A stretch of DNA of 64,000 nucleotides from Betaproteobacteria bacterium (lineage in GTDB: Bacteria; Pseudomonadota; Gammaproteobacteria; Burkholderiales; SG8-39). A program made the position numbers and the translations under genes. The stretch spans positions 1-64,000 of the forward strand of contig JACRAS010000104.1 of assembly GCA_016234705.1 (NCBI GenBank), written 5' to 3'. Positions 14,929 through 24,176 of this stretch are shown in pieces (within the stretch, counting starts at the first letter, position 1; each line of letters starts with the position of its first letter). The notes under the pieces are model-generated. The model was not told the origin of the DNA, ran no database searches, and was given only the letters and a program-made list of their open reading frames with translations.

Positions 14929-15459
14929 TTAGCCCTTGCTGAATCCTTCACGACCATGCATCGATCGCCGCTGCATCGACCGAAGACGCGGATTCAGCAC
15001 CACGTCCGCCACCTTCCGCTGCTCGGGTGACAGGGCTGCATAAAGGGGTTTCTCCACCGCCAGGAGCCGATTGATTCGGGTAACCGCCTCGGCATGGAAG
15101 GATTGAGCGCGCTCGAGACGTTCGATTGCATTAGGCCGCTGGTGTCTTGCGTGCCCCGGTTCGCCGTGGCGCATCGACTTGAACCATTGTTCCATGTCCT
15201 GTGCATTCTTGCGCAGGAGATTGGCGTAAGCATCCCATTGCGTTTGCTGTGCATCGGTAATCTTCAACGCCGTCTTCGCGTAAGCCAAGCGCGCTTCAAC
15301 GCGCTCGGTAGGCCGGGAAAAAGGACGATCCGCGTGTCTATGCGCAGCGCCCGCAGCGGGCGGGGAACCGGGATTCGGAGTCGTTTGAGCGATTGCCATA
15401 GAAGCGGAGGTCGCGCCAAGGCAGACGGAAACCAAGGTCGTACTGAGCAGCCTATTCAT
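14929..15459 (-). CDS. LTXXQ-type (Spy/CpxP-like) periplasmic protein
   Basis: The 176-residue protein has a signal peptide (LLSTTLVSVCLGATSASMAIAQ, cleavage expected near 25) and a helical body with LKITDAQQTQWDAYANLLRK and PLYAALSPEQRKVADVVLN, two copies of the LTxxQ-like motif of Spy/CpxP stress chaperones. Such proteins protect the envelope and often respond to metal stress. It stands alone on the minus strand, 53 bases before the glycine-zipper lipoprotein gene. Confidence 0.8.
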   Translation of the reverse strand: MNRLLSTTLVSVCLGATSASMAIAQTTPNPGSPPAAGAAHRHADRPFSRPTERVEARLAYAKTALKITDAQQTQWDAYANLLRKNAQDMEQWFKSMRHGEPGHARHQRPNAIERLERAQSFHAEAVTRINRLLAVEKPLYAALSPEQRKVADVVLNPRLRSMQRRSMHGREGFSKG

Positions 15460-15512
15460 AAATATCTCCAGAGTTTACAGGGAAGATGACCGGATGATCC
15501 CAATCGCAGGGC

Positions 15513-16058
15513 TCAGCGCACGACGCCCGGGGGCGGAGGTGGTGGGGAGCCGGGAGGCGGGGGCGGGGGCGCAGGGGTGTTCGCCGGAGGCGGTGCCGGA
15601 TGGACCGCCTGCGCGGGTCCTTGCGTCAGTTGGCCGGACACGGGAACGCGCTCGCCTTTGGCATACATGCACTGAATGTAAGCGTTGTCGTAACGGCGCT
15701 GCGAACCGTAGGCGGAAGCTTGGCCGGCACCGGCACCGGCGGCGCTGCCGGCCAATAATCCGATTCCGGCGCCGACGCCCGCGCCTTGGCGTCCGCCCAT
15801 CGCCGCGCCGGCCAGCGCGCCCACTACAGTGCCAACGGCGGCACTATTCATCGTGCTTTGGACGGCCGCAGCGTTCGCCGTGGCGCCGCCGACCTGGCCG
15901 AACGCGTATTGCCTGCAATCGGCATCGTTCGCGCGGAATTGATCGAAACTCTTGCCGGTCCCGGGCAAGGCCATGACGCTCGGCCCGGCCGGGATGGTCG
16001 TGCACCCGGCGACGCCCAGCAGCACCACCAGGGGTGAAACACGCAATAACCTGGACAT
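15513..16058 (-). CDS. Glycine-zipper lipoprotein with proline-rich tail
   Basis: The 181-residue protein begins with a lipoprotein signal (LLRVSPLVVLLGVAGC, lipobox cysteine near 18). A conserved RANDADCRQYAFGQ segment and a long glycine zipper follow (GTVVGALAGAAMGGRQGAGVG and more), the YMGG/Gly-zipper type found in outer-membrane-associated lipoproteins. The last 30 residues are almost all proline and alanine. The ATG at 16058 is chosen because the signal peptide starts there; upstream codons in frame give no extra signal. Confidence 0.75.
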   Translation of the reverse strand: MSRLLRVSPLVVLLGVAGCTTIPAGPSVMALPGTGKSFDQFRANDADCRQYAFGQVGGATANAAAVQSTMNSAAVGTVVGALAGAAMGGRQGAGVGAGIGLLAGSAAGAGAGQASAYGSQRRYDNAYIQCMYAKGERVPVSGQLTQGPAQAVHPAPPPANTPAPPPPPPGSPPPPPPGVVR

Positions 16059-16077
16059 GATCGTATCCTCCGCGCGG

Positions 16078-16515
16078 TTAGCGAGAGGGCGGCTGCGCCG
16101 GCACGCGTTGCCACCCCGAGGGACATTCATTTATGTAGGGGTAATAGCTCTTGGACGCAGGGCAGTAGTACCAGTCGCCCTGGGCTTGCGATGGCGCGGG
16201 TGCCGTCCGGGCTACGCCCTGCTCGACATAGACCGGTGGCGAGGAAGATCCAATCACTGCCCCAGGATAGCTATAAGCGGGCGCAGGGTAAATATAGATG
16301 GGCGCAGGGTAGGTATAGACCGGCGCAGAATAAACGTAATACGACGCAGGGTAATAGGCCGGCCCGTAAATCGGAAAGCCCAGGGAAATGCCGAAGCGCA
16401 CGCCCCCGCCGTGACCATGGCCATGACCGTGGTGCTGCGCCATCGCCGCGCCGCTCGCCAGGGTGCCGAACAAGATCAGGACGAAAGTCCAAAATGGCTT
16501 AAGCGATGTTGTCAT
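16078..16515 (-). CDS. Secreted Tyr/Pro-rich protein of unknown function
   Basis: The 145-residue protein has a clean signal peptide (FWTFVLILFGTLASGAAMAQ), then a His/Gly repeat (HHGHGHGHGG), a YxYPAP repeat region (VYTYPAPIYIYPAPAYSYPG), and a C-terminal module WYYCPASKSYYPYINECPSGW with two cysteines, seen at the end of many uncharacterised betaproteobacterial exported proteins. The His cluster may bind metal. It lies 19 bases upstream of the lipoprotein gene on the same strand and is likely co-expressed. Confidence 0.7.
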   Translation of the reverse strand: MTTSLKPFWTFVLILFGTLASGAAMAQHHGHGHGHGGGVRFGISLGFPIYGPAYYPASYYVYSAPVYTYPAPIYIYPAPAYSYPGAVIGSSSPPVYVEQGVARTAPAPSQAQGDWYYCPASKSYYPYINECPSGWQRVPAQPPSR

Positions 16516-16688
16516 GATTTGTCGCTCCAGTCGCTACACAGGACTTCAGCTTAGCAAGTTCGCGCGAAGAAAGTAGTAAGGAATTGTTTCAAAATGTATC
16601 CCTAGTCCGCTCGCACAGCGGGTTAACGCGCTGCCACCCCGGCCTCCTCCGCCCGGGGTCCATGCGTCGCGTCGGCGCTGCGCCGGCC

Positions 16689-18002
16689 CTAGAGTTTTTT
16701 CAGCAACACCTTGGAGCGGCGCTGCCAGTTGTAGAGCGATTTTTTCGGCTCGGGCAGCGCCCCGATGGGGCCTTCCGCGAAACCGCGCTCGATGAACCAA
16801 TGCGCGGCGCTGGTGGTGAGCACGAACAGTTTCTTGAAACCGAGTTGGCGCGCTTCGACCTCGCCGTGCTCGAGCAGCTTCTCGCCATAGCCACTGCCCT
16901 GGTATTCGGGCCGCACCGCGAGCGCCGCCAGTTCCGCCGCCTTGCCCGCCAGAGGATAGAGCGCGGCGCAACCGATGATCACGCCGTCGTGCTCGATCAC
17001 GAAGAAGCTCTGCACTTCGCGCTCGAGCAGTTCGCGCCCGCGGTAGACCAGCACGCCCTCGGCCTCCAGCGGCTCGATCAGTTGCAGGATGCCGCCGATG
17101 TCGTCGATGCTGGCCGGGCGCAGGCGTTCCAGCTTGTCGGCGGTGATCATGCTGCCCGAGCCGCCGTGGGTGAACAGTTCCAGCAGCAGCGCGCCGTCCA
17201 CTTTGTGCGACACCACATGCGCCCGCGCCACGCCGGCGCGCACCGCTTCCACCGCGTGGGTCAGATACAGGCGCGTGTCCGGGGTCAGGTTCTTGCCTTT
17301 CGCGAGCAACTGCTCGGCCTCCTGCGCCGACAGCTCCGGCATCAGCCGGCCGCGCGCGTCCTCGACCGGCGCGTCGCTGAGGAACACCAGCTTTGCCGCC
17401 CGCAGCGCCTTGGCGGTGGCGACCGCCACGTCCTCCATCGACAGGTTGAACACTTCGCCGGTGGGTGAATAGCCGACACTGGAGATGATGACCAGGTTGT
17501 CCGCCGCGAGGCAGGACTCGATCGCCGCGGCATCGACCTTGCGCACCGCGCCGGTGTACTGCAGATCCACGCCGTCCAGCACGCCCATCGGCTGGGCGGT
17601 GATGAAATTGCCCGACACCGTGTTGATCGCGGCGCCCGCCATGGGCGAATTGGGCAGCCCCTGCGACAAGAGCGCGTCGAGCTCGACGCGCAGCAGGCCC
17701 GCCGCCTCCTTCACGCATTCGAGCGCCACCGCATCGGTGATGCGCACGCCGGCGTGGTAGCGCGAACGCGCGCGGCGCTGCTTCAACTGCGCCTCGATCT
17801 GCGGGCGCGAGCCGTGCACCAGCGCGAGGCGTATGCCGGTGCTGCGCAACAGGTTGATGTCCTGCGTGAGCACGCCGAACTTGCCGTCGGCCACGACTTC
17901 GCCGCCGAAGGCGATGACGAAGGTCTTGCCGCGGAAAGCGTTGAAATAAGGCGCCGCGGAGCGGAACCAGGCGACGAACTGGCTATGGACGTTGGTCGGC
18001 AT
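16689..18002 (-). CDS. argA: Amino-acid N-acetyltransferase (N-acetylglutamate synthase)
   Basis: The 437-residue protein has the ArgA layout: an N-terminal amino-acid-kinase-like domain (FVIAFGGEVVAD, LVHGSRPQIEAQL, NTVSGNFITAQPMGVLDGVD) that binds arginine for feedback control, and a C-terminal GNAT domain with VRPEYQGSGYGEKLLEHGE. It makes N-acetylglutamate, the first step of arginine synthesis, from acetyl-CoA and glutamate. The start at 18002 (MPTNVHSQFVAWFR) fits the family length; the open frame runs another 83 codons upstream but without similarity. Confidence 0.93.
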   Translation of the reverse strand: MPTNVHSQFVAWFRSAAPYFNAFRGKTFVIAFGGEVVADGKFGVLTQDINLLRSTGIRLALVHGSRPQIEAQLKQRRARSRYHAGVRITDAVALECVKEAAGLLRVELDALLSQGLPNSPMAGAAINTVSGNFITAQPMGVLDGVDLQYTGAVRKVDAAAIESCLAADNLVIISSVGYSPTGEVFNLSMEDVAVATAKALRAAKLVFLSDAPVEDARGRLMPELSAQEAEQLLAKGKNLTPDTRLYLTHAVEAVRAGVARAHVVSHKVDGALLLELFTHGGSGSMITADKLERLRPASIDDIGGILQLIEPLEAEGVLVYRGRELLEREVQSFFVIEHDGVIIGCAALYPLAGKAAELAALAVRPEYQGSGYGEKLLEHGEVEARQLGFKKLFVLTTSAAHWFIERGFAEGPIGALPEPKKSLYNWQRRSKVLLKKL

Positions 18003-18090
18003 CGGTTGTGGCCGGGAGCAAAAACGCCATTCTAAGGCACTTGCCGCTACCTTCCCAAGTCCGTTTCGCTTGTGCCGGGCATGGACAGCG

Positions 18091-18150
18091 TCAGACTCCG
18101 GCGCCGGCCGCAGGAAACGTGATGCCAAAGCGGGTCGATCCGTTTGCTGA
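18091..18150 (-). pseudogene. Last ~20 codons of a heavy-metal sensor kinase-like gene
   Basis: The minus-strand frame ends FSANGSTRFGITFPAAGAGV before a stop. The intact sensor kinase at 25939-27348 ends SSNGSTRFVITFPAAGAEL. The two nucleotide stretches (about 18091-18150 and 25939-25998) are clearly related base for base. Nothing of the rest of the kinase remains here, between argA and the antiporter gene, so it is a duplication or deletion scar. Confidence 0.65.
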
Positions 18151-18177
18151 GAAAGGTAGCAGGACGAGCGGCGCAGT

Positions 18178-19614
18178 TCAGCCGTGACCCGCGCGCTTGT
18201 CTTTTCTCGCTCGCGAGAGTTCGCTCCACAGCCCCACGACCGCGACCACAAAGGGCAAGATCAAGAGGAACAGGAAGGTCCGGTCAAGCGACTGGAACCA
18301 TTCAATCCAAACCTGATAATCGAACATTTCCATGGCCGCTTTCGGTACCGCCCGGAAGCAGAAAACGGCCACCGCCGTTGGAGCCAGCGCCGCAAGAAAG
18401 AGTCCAAACGGGTTGATTGACTGCTCATCGAAGGAATTCTTCAGGATCGCGAAGCCTGCCGGATTGGGCGCATTGGCAATGACTGTGAGGCCGCCTCCTG
18501 TGACGGCACCGGCAACCAAAGCGTACTTGAATTCGTCAGACACGCCGCTGACCAGGGATCCTAAATAGGTAAGAGCGGCGTTGTCGGTGATCGCCGTGAG
18601 GGCAGTCGCTCCGTAATACAGAGTCGTTTCGCTGAGGCTAGCCAAAACTGCCTGAAGCCACCATTGCTGCTGCCCGCCAAGAACCACCAGACCGGCCAGA
18701 AAAAAAGCGACCATGAGTCCTTCTCTCAGCATCAGTCCGTCGTGATGCCTCTTGTACGCCTCGGCCAGCCCGAGAAACAATAGAAACAGGCCTACGAACA
18801 TCTCCGGCTGGTGATTGGTCGCCACGACTCCGGCCAAAATCGCAAGATTCACAAAGACGAAAGCAGCGGGTGTCCGCGCCCCTGTTCCTGGTACATCGGC
18901 TCTGGCCTTTTGCGTGAGCTCATTCTTGAAAAGGAGGGTCAGGATCAAAGCGTTTGTCACAACCGCGACAAGCGCCTTCCAGCCGAACATGGAGAACACG
19001 GTTCCCGTATCCCATCCCCATTTTGCCGCGACCATGAGTATCGGCGGTGCGGCAAAATTGGTGAGCGTGCCGCCGATGGAAACATTTACGAAAAGCACGC
19101 CCAGCGTCAGGTATTTCAGTCTGTTCGAGGCTTGCCGGGAAAATATCACGTCGCGAAGCATCAGTGCCGCCAAGGTCATCGCCGCGGGTTCGGTGACCAC
19201 GGACCCGAACAGCGGTACCACGGACAAGGCAAGAAAATAGTAGGCCACTGCCGCCGGAAGCGGAACAACGACGGCCAGTCTCCTTACCGCGTCGGACACG
19301 AACTGCAGGATCGGCTTGCTCGCTGAAACCACCATGATGACGAAGACGAACATGGGTTCGACGAAACGGCTTTTATCGAGATAGTCGGAGGCCGCCCCCC
19401 AGCCAAGTGCCGCAGCCATGAAGATCAGCAGCACGAAAGACCAGAATCCAAAGACCGTTTCCACTTCGCCGAGCAGATGCCACAAGCCCGCGTGGCCGGG
19501 CCGGGTGTGCGCAAGATGTTCGAAGTACTTGGTTGAGAAGGTATGCACAATAGCCAGTCCGAACAGGGTGGCACCCGTCAATTGCATCCAGGTGACTGCA
19601 GTGATCGCTTGCAT
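18178..19614 (-). CDS. Putative Na+/H+ antiporter (PF07399-type)
   Basis: The 478-residue protein is a polytopic membrane protein with about 11-12 hydrophobic segments. Landmarks are FGSVVTEPAAMTLAALMLRD, SIGGTLTNFAAPPILMVAAK and ALTAITDNAALTYLGSLVSG, the conserved Asn/Asp/Thr clusters typical of ion-transporter-superfamily Na+/H+ antiporters. It probably exchanges Na+ for protons across the inner membrane. The following divergent genes encode a MASE1 kinase and its regulator. An nhaR-like activator is at 24177, but not adjacent. Confidence 0.85.
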   Translation of the reverse strand: MQAITAVTWMQLTGATLFGLAIVHTFSTKYFEHLAHTRPGHAGLWHLLGEVETVFGFWSFVLLIFMAAALGWGAASDYLDKSRFVEPMFVFVIMVVSASKPILQFVSDAVRRLAVVVPLPAAVAYYFLALSVVPLFGSVVTEPAAMTLAALMLRDVIFSRQASNRLKYLTLGVLFVNVSIGGTLTNFAAPPILMVAAKWGWDTGTVFSMFGWKALVAVVTNALILTLLFKNELTQKARADVPGTGARTPAAFVFVNLAILAGVVATNHQPEMFVGLFLLFLGLAEAYKRHHDGLMLREGLMVAFFLAGLVVLGGQQQWWLQAVLASLSETTLYYGATALTAITDNAALTYLGSLVSGVSDEFKYALVAGAVTGGGLTVIANAPNPAGFAILKNSFDEQSINPFGLFLAALAPTAVAVFCFRAVPKAAMEMFDYQVWIEWFQSLDRTFLFLLILPFVVAVVGLWSELSRARKDKRAGHG

Positions 19615-19758
19615 AGGGCTGCCTCTTCAGTTGATCGCGGTGAGTAGCAATGCTACGGTTGGCCCCAGGCTTTGAAAATTCGCATTTCGACGTAAGCAAA
19701 TTCACTTACTTGCCAGCGCGAGCTTCTGGTCCCATCATTGGGAATCCTCGATCGAACG

Positions 19759-21384
19759 ATGCGGATCGCATTCATGCAGGCTGATTTCCCGATATTCGGA
19801 CCGCGCCGTTCGCTCGCCGCGCATATCAGGGATGCTGTGATGTTCGCCGCCTGCTATATCGCGCTCGACTGGGCCAGCTACATCTACCCGCTGGGACCGT
19901 TCAACATCACGCCTTGGAATCCGCCGCCTGCTCTCAGCATCGTCTGGATGATGCTCGGGGGGTTGGCTTACGCACCGATCGTTTTCGGCACGATCTTCAT
20001 TGCCGACGTCATTATTCGCGATGCGCCGGGAGGCCTGCTCATTACGGCGCTGACCTCGCTGGTGCAGGCGGGCGGCTACGCTGCGATCGCCGGAACGCTC
20101 AGGTATTTCCTCAAATCCGATTCCAGGCTGAGCGATACGCGGCAAGTCTGGATTTTCGTTGCGGTTACCGCGATCGGAACCGCGATCGTCGGGGCGCTTT
20201 ACGTAGGGGTTCTATGGGCAAATGATCTTTTTGTCGGTAAGTTGTTTAGCGCCGCCGTGTTTCGGTTTTGGCTGGGCGATGCGGTCGGGGTGCTGATTAC
20301 AGCACCCCTGCTCCTGCTCGCCGCGGACAATGTCGCGCGCGAGCGCTTGCTCAATTCCTGGCGCAGACCGGAAACCGTCTTGCAGTTTGCGGTGATGGTC
20401 GCCGCGATGTTTTTTGTCTTCGAAGGTGCGGGCGGTGACCCATCGAAATATTTCTATCTCTTGTTCCTGCCGCTGATTTGGATCGCTTTGCGGGGTGGGT
20501 TCATCGGCGCCGCGGTAGCCTCAGGCGTTGTTCAGGTCGGCGTGGTGTTGGGTGCCCACGGCGGGCCTATGCACTCGCTGGCGCTGGTGGAATTGCAGGC
20601 ACTGGTGGCCGCGCTTTCGCTTACCGGGCTGTTCCTCGGCGTCATGGTCGACGAGCGCGAACGGGCAACCGAGGGTCTTAAGGCGTCGCTGCGGCTGGCA
20701 GCCGCAGGCGAGATGGCGGGCGCTATCGCCCACGAAATCAATCAACCGCTTGCCGCATTGAGCAATTACGGCAGGGCCTGCCAGCTCTTTCTCGAGCGCG
20801 GCGAAGGCAAGATTCCTTATGCCGAGCTCAATGCGACGATTGAAAAGATGCTTGGAGAGTCAAAGCGCGCGGCGGAGGTAGTGGGGCGCCTTCGGGATTT
20901 TTTTCGCACCGGGACAACGCGGTTGGAACAGGTGACGGTCGAAAGCCTGCTGGAAAGGGCGCGCCGAATCGGCAAGAAACTCGACCCGTCCGGCGACGTC
21001 AATTTCCGTGTCGAGACGGATGCGGGCGCATCGATACTGCTGGCGGATCGACTGCAAATCGAATTGGTTCTGCGCAATCTGATCGCAAACGCGTTTGAAG
21101 CGATAGCAAATCTGCCAGCGGGCGAAAAAGATGTCACCGTCTCGGCGCATCAGCTAGCGGGCGGCCGGATTCTGTTCCGCATTGCGGATACCGGACCGGG
21201 GCTCTCGCCTTCGGCGCGCAAACTGTTGTTTGAACCATTTTCAAGCACCAAGCCCATGGGAATGGGATTGGGCCTGGCCATTAGCCAGGCGATCGCCGAA
21301 GCGCACGGCGGGTCGCTCAATGCCGCGCTCACCAAACACGGCGAATTTGACCTGGTGCTGCCGGGCTTGGCTGCCGATGAATAG
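19759..21384 (+). CDS. MASE1-type sensor histidine kinase
   Basis: The protein is 541 residues from ATG 19759; a TTG 21 bases earlier is possible. The first 300 residues form an eight-helix MASE1-like membrane sensor (for example YIALDWASYIYPLGPFNITP, with PWNPPPALSI). The transmitter has the H-box IAHEINQPLAALSNY with His325, and an ATPase domain with NLIANAFEAI, DTGPGLS and GMGLGLAIS. This is the FixL/TtrS-like HisKA class. It overlaps the response-regulator gene by 8 bases and should phosphorylate it. The signal sensed is unknown. Confidence 0.88.
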   Translation: MRIAFMQADFPIFGPRRSLAAHIRDAVMFAACYIALDWASYIYPLGPFNITPWNPPPALSIVWMMLGGLAYAPIVFGTIFIADVIIRDAPGGLLITALTSLVQAGGYAAIAGTLRYFLKSDSRLSDTRQVWIFVAVTAIGTAIVGALYVGVLWANDLFVGKLFSAAVFRFWLGDAVGVLITAPLLLLAADNVARERLLNSWRRPETVLQFAVMVAAMFFVFEGAGGDPSKYFYLLFLPLIWIALRGGFIGAAVASGVVQVGVVLGAHGGPMHSLALVELQALVAALSLTGLFLGVMVDERERATEGLKASLRLAAAGEMAGAIAHEINQPLAALSNYGRACQLFLERGEGKIPYAELNATIEKMLGESKRAAEVVGRLRDFFRTGTTRLEQVTVESLLERARRIGKKLDPSGDVNFRVETDAGASILLADRLQIELVLRNLIANAFEAIANLPAGEKDVTVSAHQLAGGRILFRIADTGPGLSPSARKLLFEPFSSTKPMGMGLGLAISQAIAEAHGGSLNAALTKHGEFDLVLPGLAADE

Positions 21385-22000
21385 TCCGGCTTATGACGGT
21401 CTCACCGTCTACATCGTCGAGGACGATGCCGCCATGCGCGACTCGCTGTCCCTGATGCTGGGGCTCCTGGGCTTTCGCTCGGTGTCGTTCGATAGCGCCG
21501 AAGCGTTCCTCGATACGTATCTGGATGAGTGGGCCGGCTGCGTCGTGGCGGACCTCAGACTTCCGGGAATGAGCGGACTTGAACTGCAAGCAAATCTTCG
21601 TACGAGAGGCAAGAAATTGCCGTTCGTGATCATCACCGGACATGGAGACGTGAAATCCGCGCGCACGGCATTCCAGTCGGAAGCCGTGGATTTTATCGAA
21701 AAGCCCTTTGACGAAGCGGAGTTGCGGCTAGCGATTGAAAAGGGCTTAGACAGGGAATCGCGGCGAATCCAGCATGCGGAAACGGTCAACGATCAGGCCT
21801 TGAAATTGGCGAAGCTGACCAATCGCGAGCGGGAGGTCCTGGAACTGGTCGGGAAAGGACTTCACGCGAAGGAAATCGCAGCGTCCCTCCACATCAGCGC
21901 GCGCACGGTCGAGGTTCACAAGGCCAACCTGATGACGAAGCTCGAAGCGCGTAATGTTTCCGAGTTGGTCCGGTTTGCGCTCGCCGCGGAAAAGCGTTAG
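21377..22000 (+). CDS. FixJ-family response regulator
   Basis: The 207-residue protein has a receiver domain (VYIVEDDAAMRDSL, VVADLRLPGMSG with phospho-acceptor Asp59, ITGHGDVKSA, DFIEKPFDE with the conserved Lys) and a LuxR-type helix-turn-helix (LTNREREVLELVGKGLHAKE, SARTVEVHKANLMTKL). It starts within the last codons of the kinase gene, which sets the ATG at 21377. It acts as a cytosolic transcription regulator; targets are unknown. Confidence 0.9.
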   Translation: MNSPAYDGLTVYIVEDDAAMRDSLSLMLGLLGFRSVSFDSAEAFLDTYLDEWAGCVVADLRLPGMSGLELQANLRTRGKKLPFVIITGHGDVKSARTAFQSEAVDFIEKPFDEAELRLAIEKGLDRESRRIQHAETVNDQALKLAKLTNREREVLELVGKGLHAKEIAASLHISARTVEVHKANLMTKLEARNVSELVRFALAAEKR

Positions 22001-22041
22001 CTCAAAGTTTCGTCACGAGGGCGCGCCCTTGTCCGCAACAT

Positions 22042-23313
22042 TCAGTCTATGGCAGCGAAGAACATCCATGCCACCAGCCCGACGATACCGGCCGGAACGC
22101 TGTAGCGCTCGAATTTCGACACGGCGTCGCCAGCGATCACCTCGACCGGCACCGTCGTCAGTTCTAGCACCTTGTTGGTGGTCGAATCCTCCAACATGCG
22201 CGTGAGCGAGTTCTTGCGCGCGGTACTCATTACGATGTGGTCGCATTGGAGCATGCGCGCCGTCTTGGTGATGAGCTTCGCCTTGTCCCCCACCTCGATG
22301 TGCACCGAATAGGGTACGCCGTAGCCGTCCAGTGCCCGCCTGACCGGCCGCAGCGTCTTCTCCGCCTGGTCGCGGTGAAAGTCGTCGCGGCTTTTCTTGC
22401 CGACAAATCGCGCAATATGCCACGAGAATGGCGGCTGCACGTTCAGCAGGTGAATTTCCAGCGCGTGGTTCTTCATGAACTCCCTTATGACGTGCGGCAC
22501 CGCGAAACGCGAACTGCGGGAGCTGTCGATCGGGACAAGTATCTTCAACATGGCGTTTCCTCCTTTGACGCCGTACGAAATTGAAGCGCGACTGCCGCGC
22601 CGCTGCGCAAACTCGGCGAGTCTCGCGCTGATTCTCGATGCCAACATGCGATGATTCTTGACGAACCCCGCCCACAATACGCTGGCCACTATCACCGCGT
22701 ACAAAGCCGGCGCCGTCAGCGTGTAGGCCGAAAGAAGATCTTTGAGGTAGGGCTCGGCGGAAATCATCTTGGCCGCCGTCAGGGCGAGCACGCCGGCTCC
22801 CAGATAGACGAAGCCCGGGAAGTGCTCGACGAAGCGCAGCAGCAGGGTGCTGCCCCAGACCACGATCGGGACGCTGATCAGCAGTCCGATGACGACCAGC
22901 AGAAAGCTTCCCTGCGCGGCGCCGGCCACCGCCAGGACATTGTCCAGTCCCATCACCATGTCGGCGACTACGATGGTCCTGATTGCACCCCAAAACGTGC
23001 TTGCGGCATCGATTTTAGCTTCGCTCCCGCTGCCGTTTTCAGGCAGCAGTAGCTTGTAGGCAATCCACACCAGCAGCACCCCGCCGGTAAACAGCAGGCC
23101 CGGTATTTTGAGCAGCCAAACCACTATCAGGGTCAGCGAGCTGCGCACCACGATTGCCCCCACCGTGCCCCAGATGATTGCCTGCCGTTGCCGATGCCGG
23201 GGCACCGACCGGGCGGCGAGCGCGATGACGATGGCGTTGTCGCCGGCGAGCACCAGGTCGATGACGACTATCGCCGCCAACGCCGAGAGAAACTCCATGC
23301 TGAGCAATTCCAC
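22042..23313 (-). CDS. TerC-family membrane protein fused to a universal stress protein domain
   Basis: One unbroken 423-residue frame carries two modules. Residues 1-240 are a TerC/YjbE-type integral membrane protein with about seven helices and the acidic pair motifs VIDLVLAGDNAIVIALAAR and ADMVMGLDNVLAVAGA; such proteins move Mn2+ or other metals. Residues 255-400 are a UspA domain (KILVPIDSSRSSRFAVPHV, HIVMSTARKNSLTRM, LTTVPVEVIA), ending in a hydrophobic segment (VGLVAWMFFA). An AAAGGAGG lies 7 bases before an internal ATG at 22551, so the Usp part may also be made alone. The start may be GTG 23313 or ATG 23298. Confidence 0.8.
   Translation of the reverse strand: MELLSMEFLSALAAIVVIDLVLAGDNAIVIALAARSVPRHRQRQAIIWGTVGAIVVRSSLTLIVVWLLKIPGLLFTGGVLLVWIAYKLLLPENGSGSEAKIDAASTFWGAIRTIVVADMVMGLDNVLAVAGAAQGSFLLVVIGLLISVPIVVWGSTLLLRFVEHFPGFVYLGAGVLALTAAKMISAEPYLKDLLSAYTLTAPALYAVIVASVLWAGFVKNHRMLASRISARLAEFAQRRGSRASISYGVKGGNAMLKILVPIDSSRSSRFAVPHVIREFMKNHALEIHLLNVQPPFSWHIARFVGKKSRDDFHRDQAEKTLRPVRRALDGYGVPYSVHIEVGDKAKLITKTARMLQCDHIVMSTARKNSLTRMLEDSTTNKVLELTTVPVEVIAGDAVSKFERYSVPAGIVGLVAWMFFAAID
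22559..22566 (-). promoter_or_regulatory. Strong internal ribosome binding site within the TerC-Usp gene
   Basis: AAAGGAGG on the minus strand sits 7 bases before the in-frame ATG at 22551 that opens the Usp module (MLKILVPIDSS). Such a site inside a frame is what a separate usp gene would have, and it decides the possible second start. Confidence 0.7.
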
Positions 23314-23366
23314 GCAACAGACCTCTCAGATTTTCATGGCCCTGCGCATCGCGGGGATCGCCGCGG

Positions 23367-24053
23367 CTACTCCCGGTTCGCGAACCCCAGCAGGTGGATC
23401 AAGCTGGTGAACAGGTTGAAGATGGACACGTAGAGCGTGACCGTGGCCATGATGTAGTTGGTCTCGCCGCCATGGATGATGTTGCTGGTTTCGTAGAGGA
23501 TCAGTCCGGACATCAGCAGCACGAACATGGCGGATACGGCCAGCGACAGTCCCGGCATATCGAAGAAGATCGCGCCGAGCCCGGCCAGAAAGGCGACCAG
23601 GATGCCGACCATGAGGAATCCCCCCATGAAGCTGAAATCCTTGCGACTGGTCAGCGCATAGCCGGACAGGCCCATGAATACTGCGCCGGTGGCGCCCAGG
23701 GCGGTCATGACCAACTGCGGACCGTTTGGCATGCCGAGATAGGCGTCGAGGATCGGCCCCAGGGTGTAGCCCATGAAACCGGTGAGCCCGAACACGAAGG
23801 CCAGCCCCAAAGCACTGTCGCGGAACCTTGTGGTCAGAAACAGCAGACCGAAGTAGCCCACCAGGGTGATGACGAACCCCGGATGAGGCAGCTTCATGGA
23901 CATCGACGCCGCGGCGGTGAGCGCGCTGAACCCGAGGGTCATGGCCAACAACAGATAAGTGTTGCGGATGACCTTGTTGGTGGCGAGCGCCGCCGGGACT
24001 GAACCGGCTGCGGTCGGGACTTGGATTGCGCGTAATTGACTATCGATCGGCAC
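23367..24053 (-). CDS. Bax inhibitor-1 (BI-1/YccA) family membrane protein
   Basis: The 228-residue protein has seven hydrophobic segments, the N-terminal LATNKVIRNTYLLLAMTL, the conserved GLTGFMGYTLGPILDAYL and the C-terminal LMSGLILYETSNIIHGGETN with its paired acidic residues, as in YccA/BI-1. In E. coli YccA modulates FtsH; the wider family acts as a Ca2+ leak. The protein is in the inner membrane. It lies just upstream of the TerC-Usp gene on the same strand, so the two may be co-transcribed. Confidence 0.9.
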   Translation of the reverse strand: MPIDSQLRAIQVPTAAGSVPAALATNKVIRNTYLLLAMTLGFSALTAAASMSMKLPHPGFVITLVGYFGLLFLTTRFRDSALGLAFVFGLTGFMGYTLGPILDAYLGMPNGPQLVMTALGATGAVFMGLSGYALTSRKDFSFMGGFLMVGILVAFLAGLGAIFFDMPGLSLAVSAMFVLLMSGLILYETSNIIHGGETNYIMATVTLYVSIFNLFTSLIHLLGFANRE

Positions 24054-24176
24054 GGCGTTGGCCCTCCTCTAAATGTCGGAACAAGACTACGATAACGTCG
24101 ATAATGTACGTTGACAAATCGAATATAATTGCATATCTACTCGGAAAACCCGAAGAGACCGAGGAGACACTGGCCG

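Noticed and set aside
24101-24129. A TTGACA and TATAAT before nhaR as a sigma-70 promoter
   Set aside because: The two hexamers are only about 7 bases apart, too close to form one promoter.
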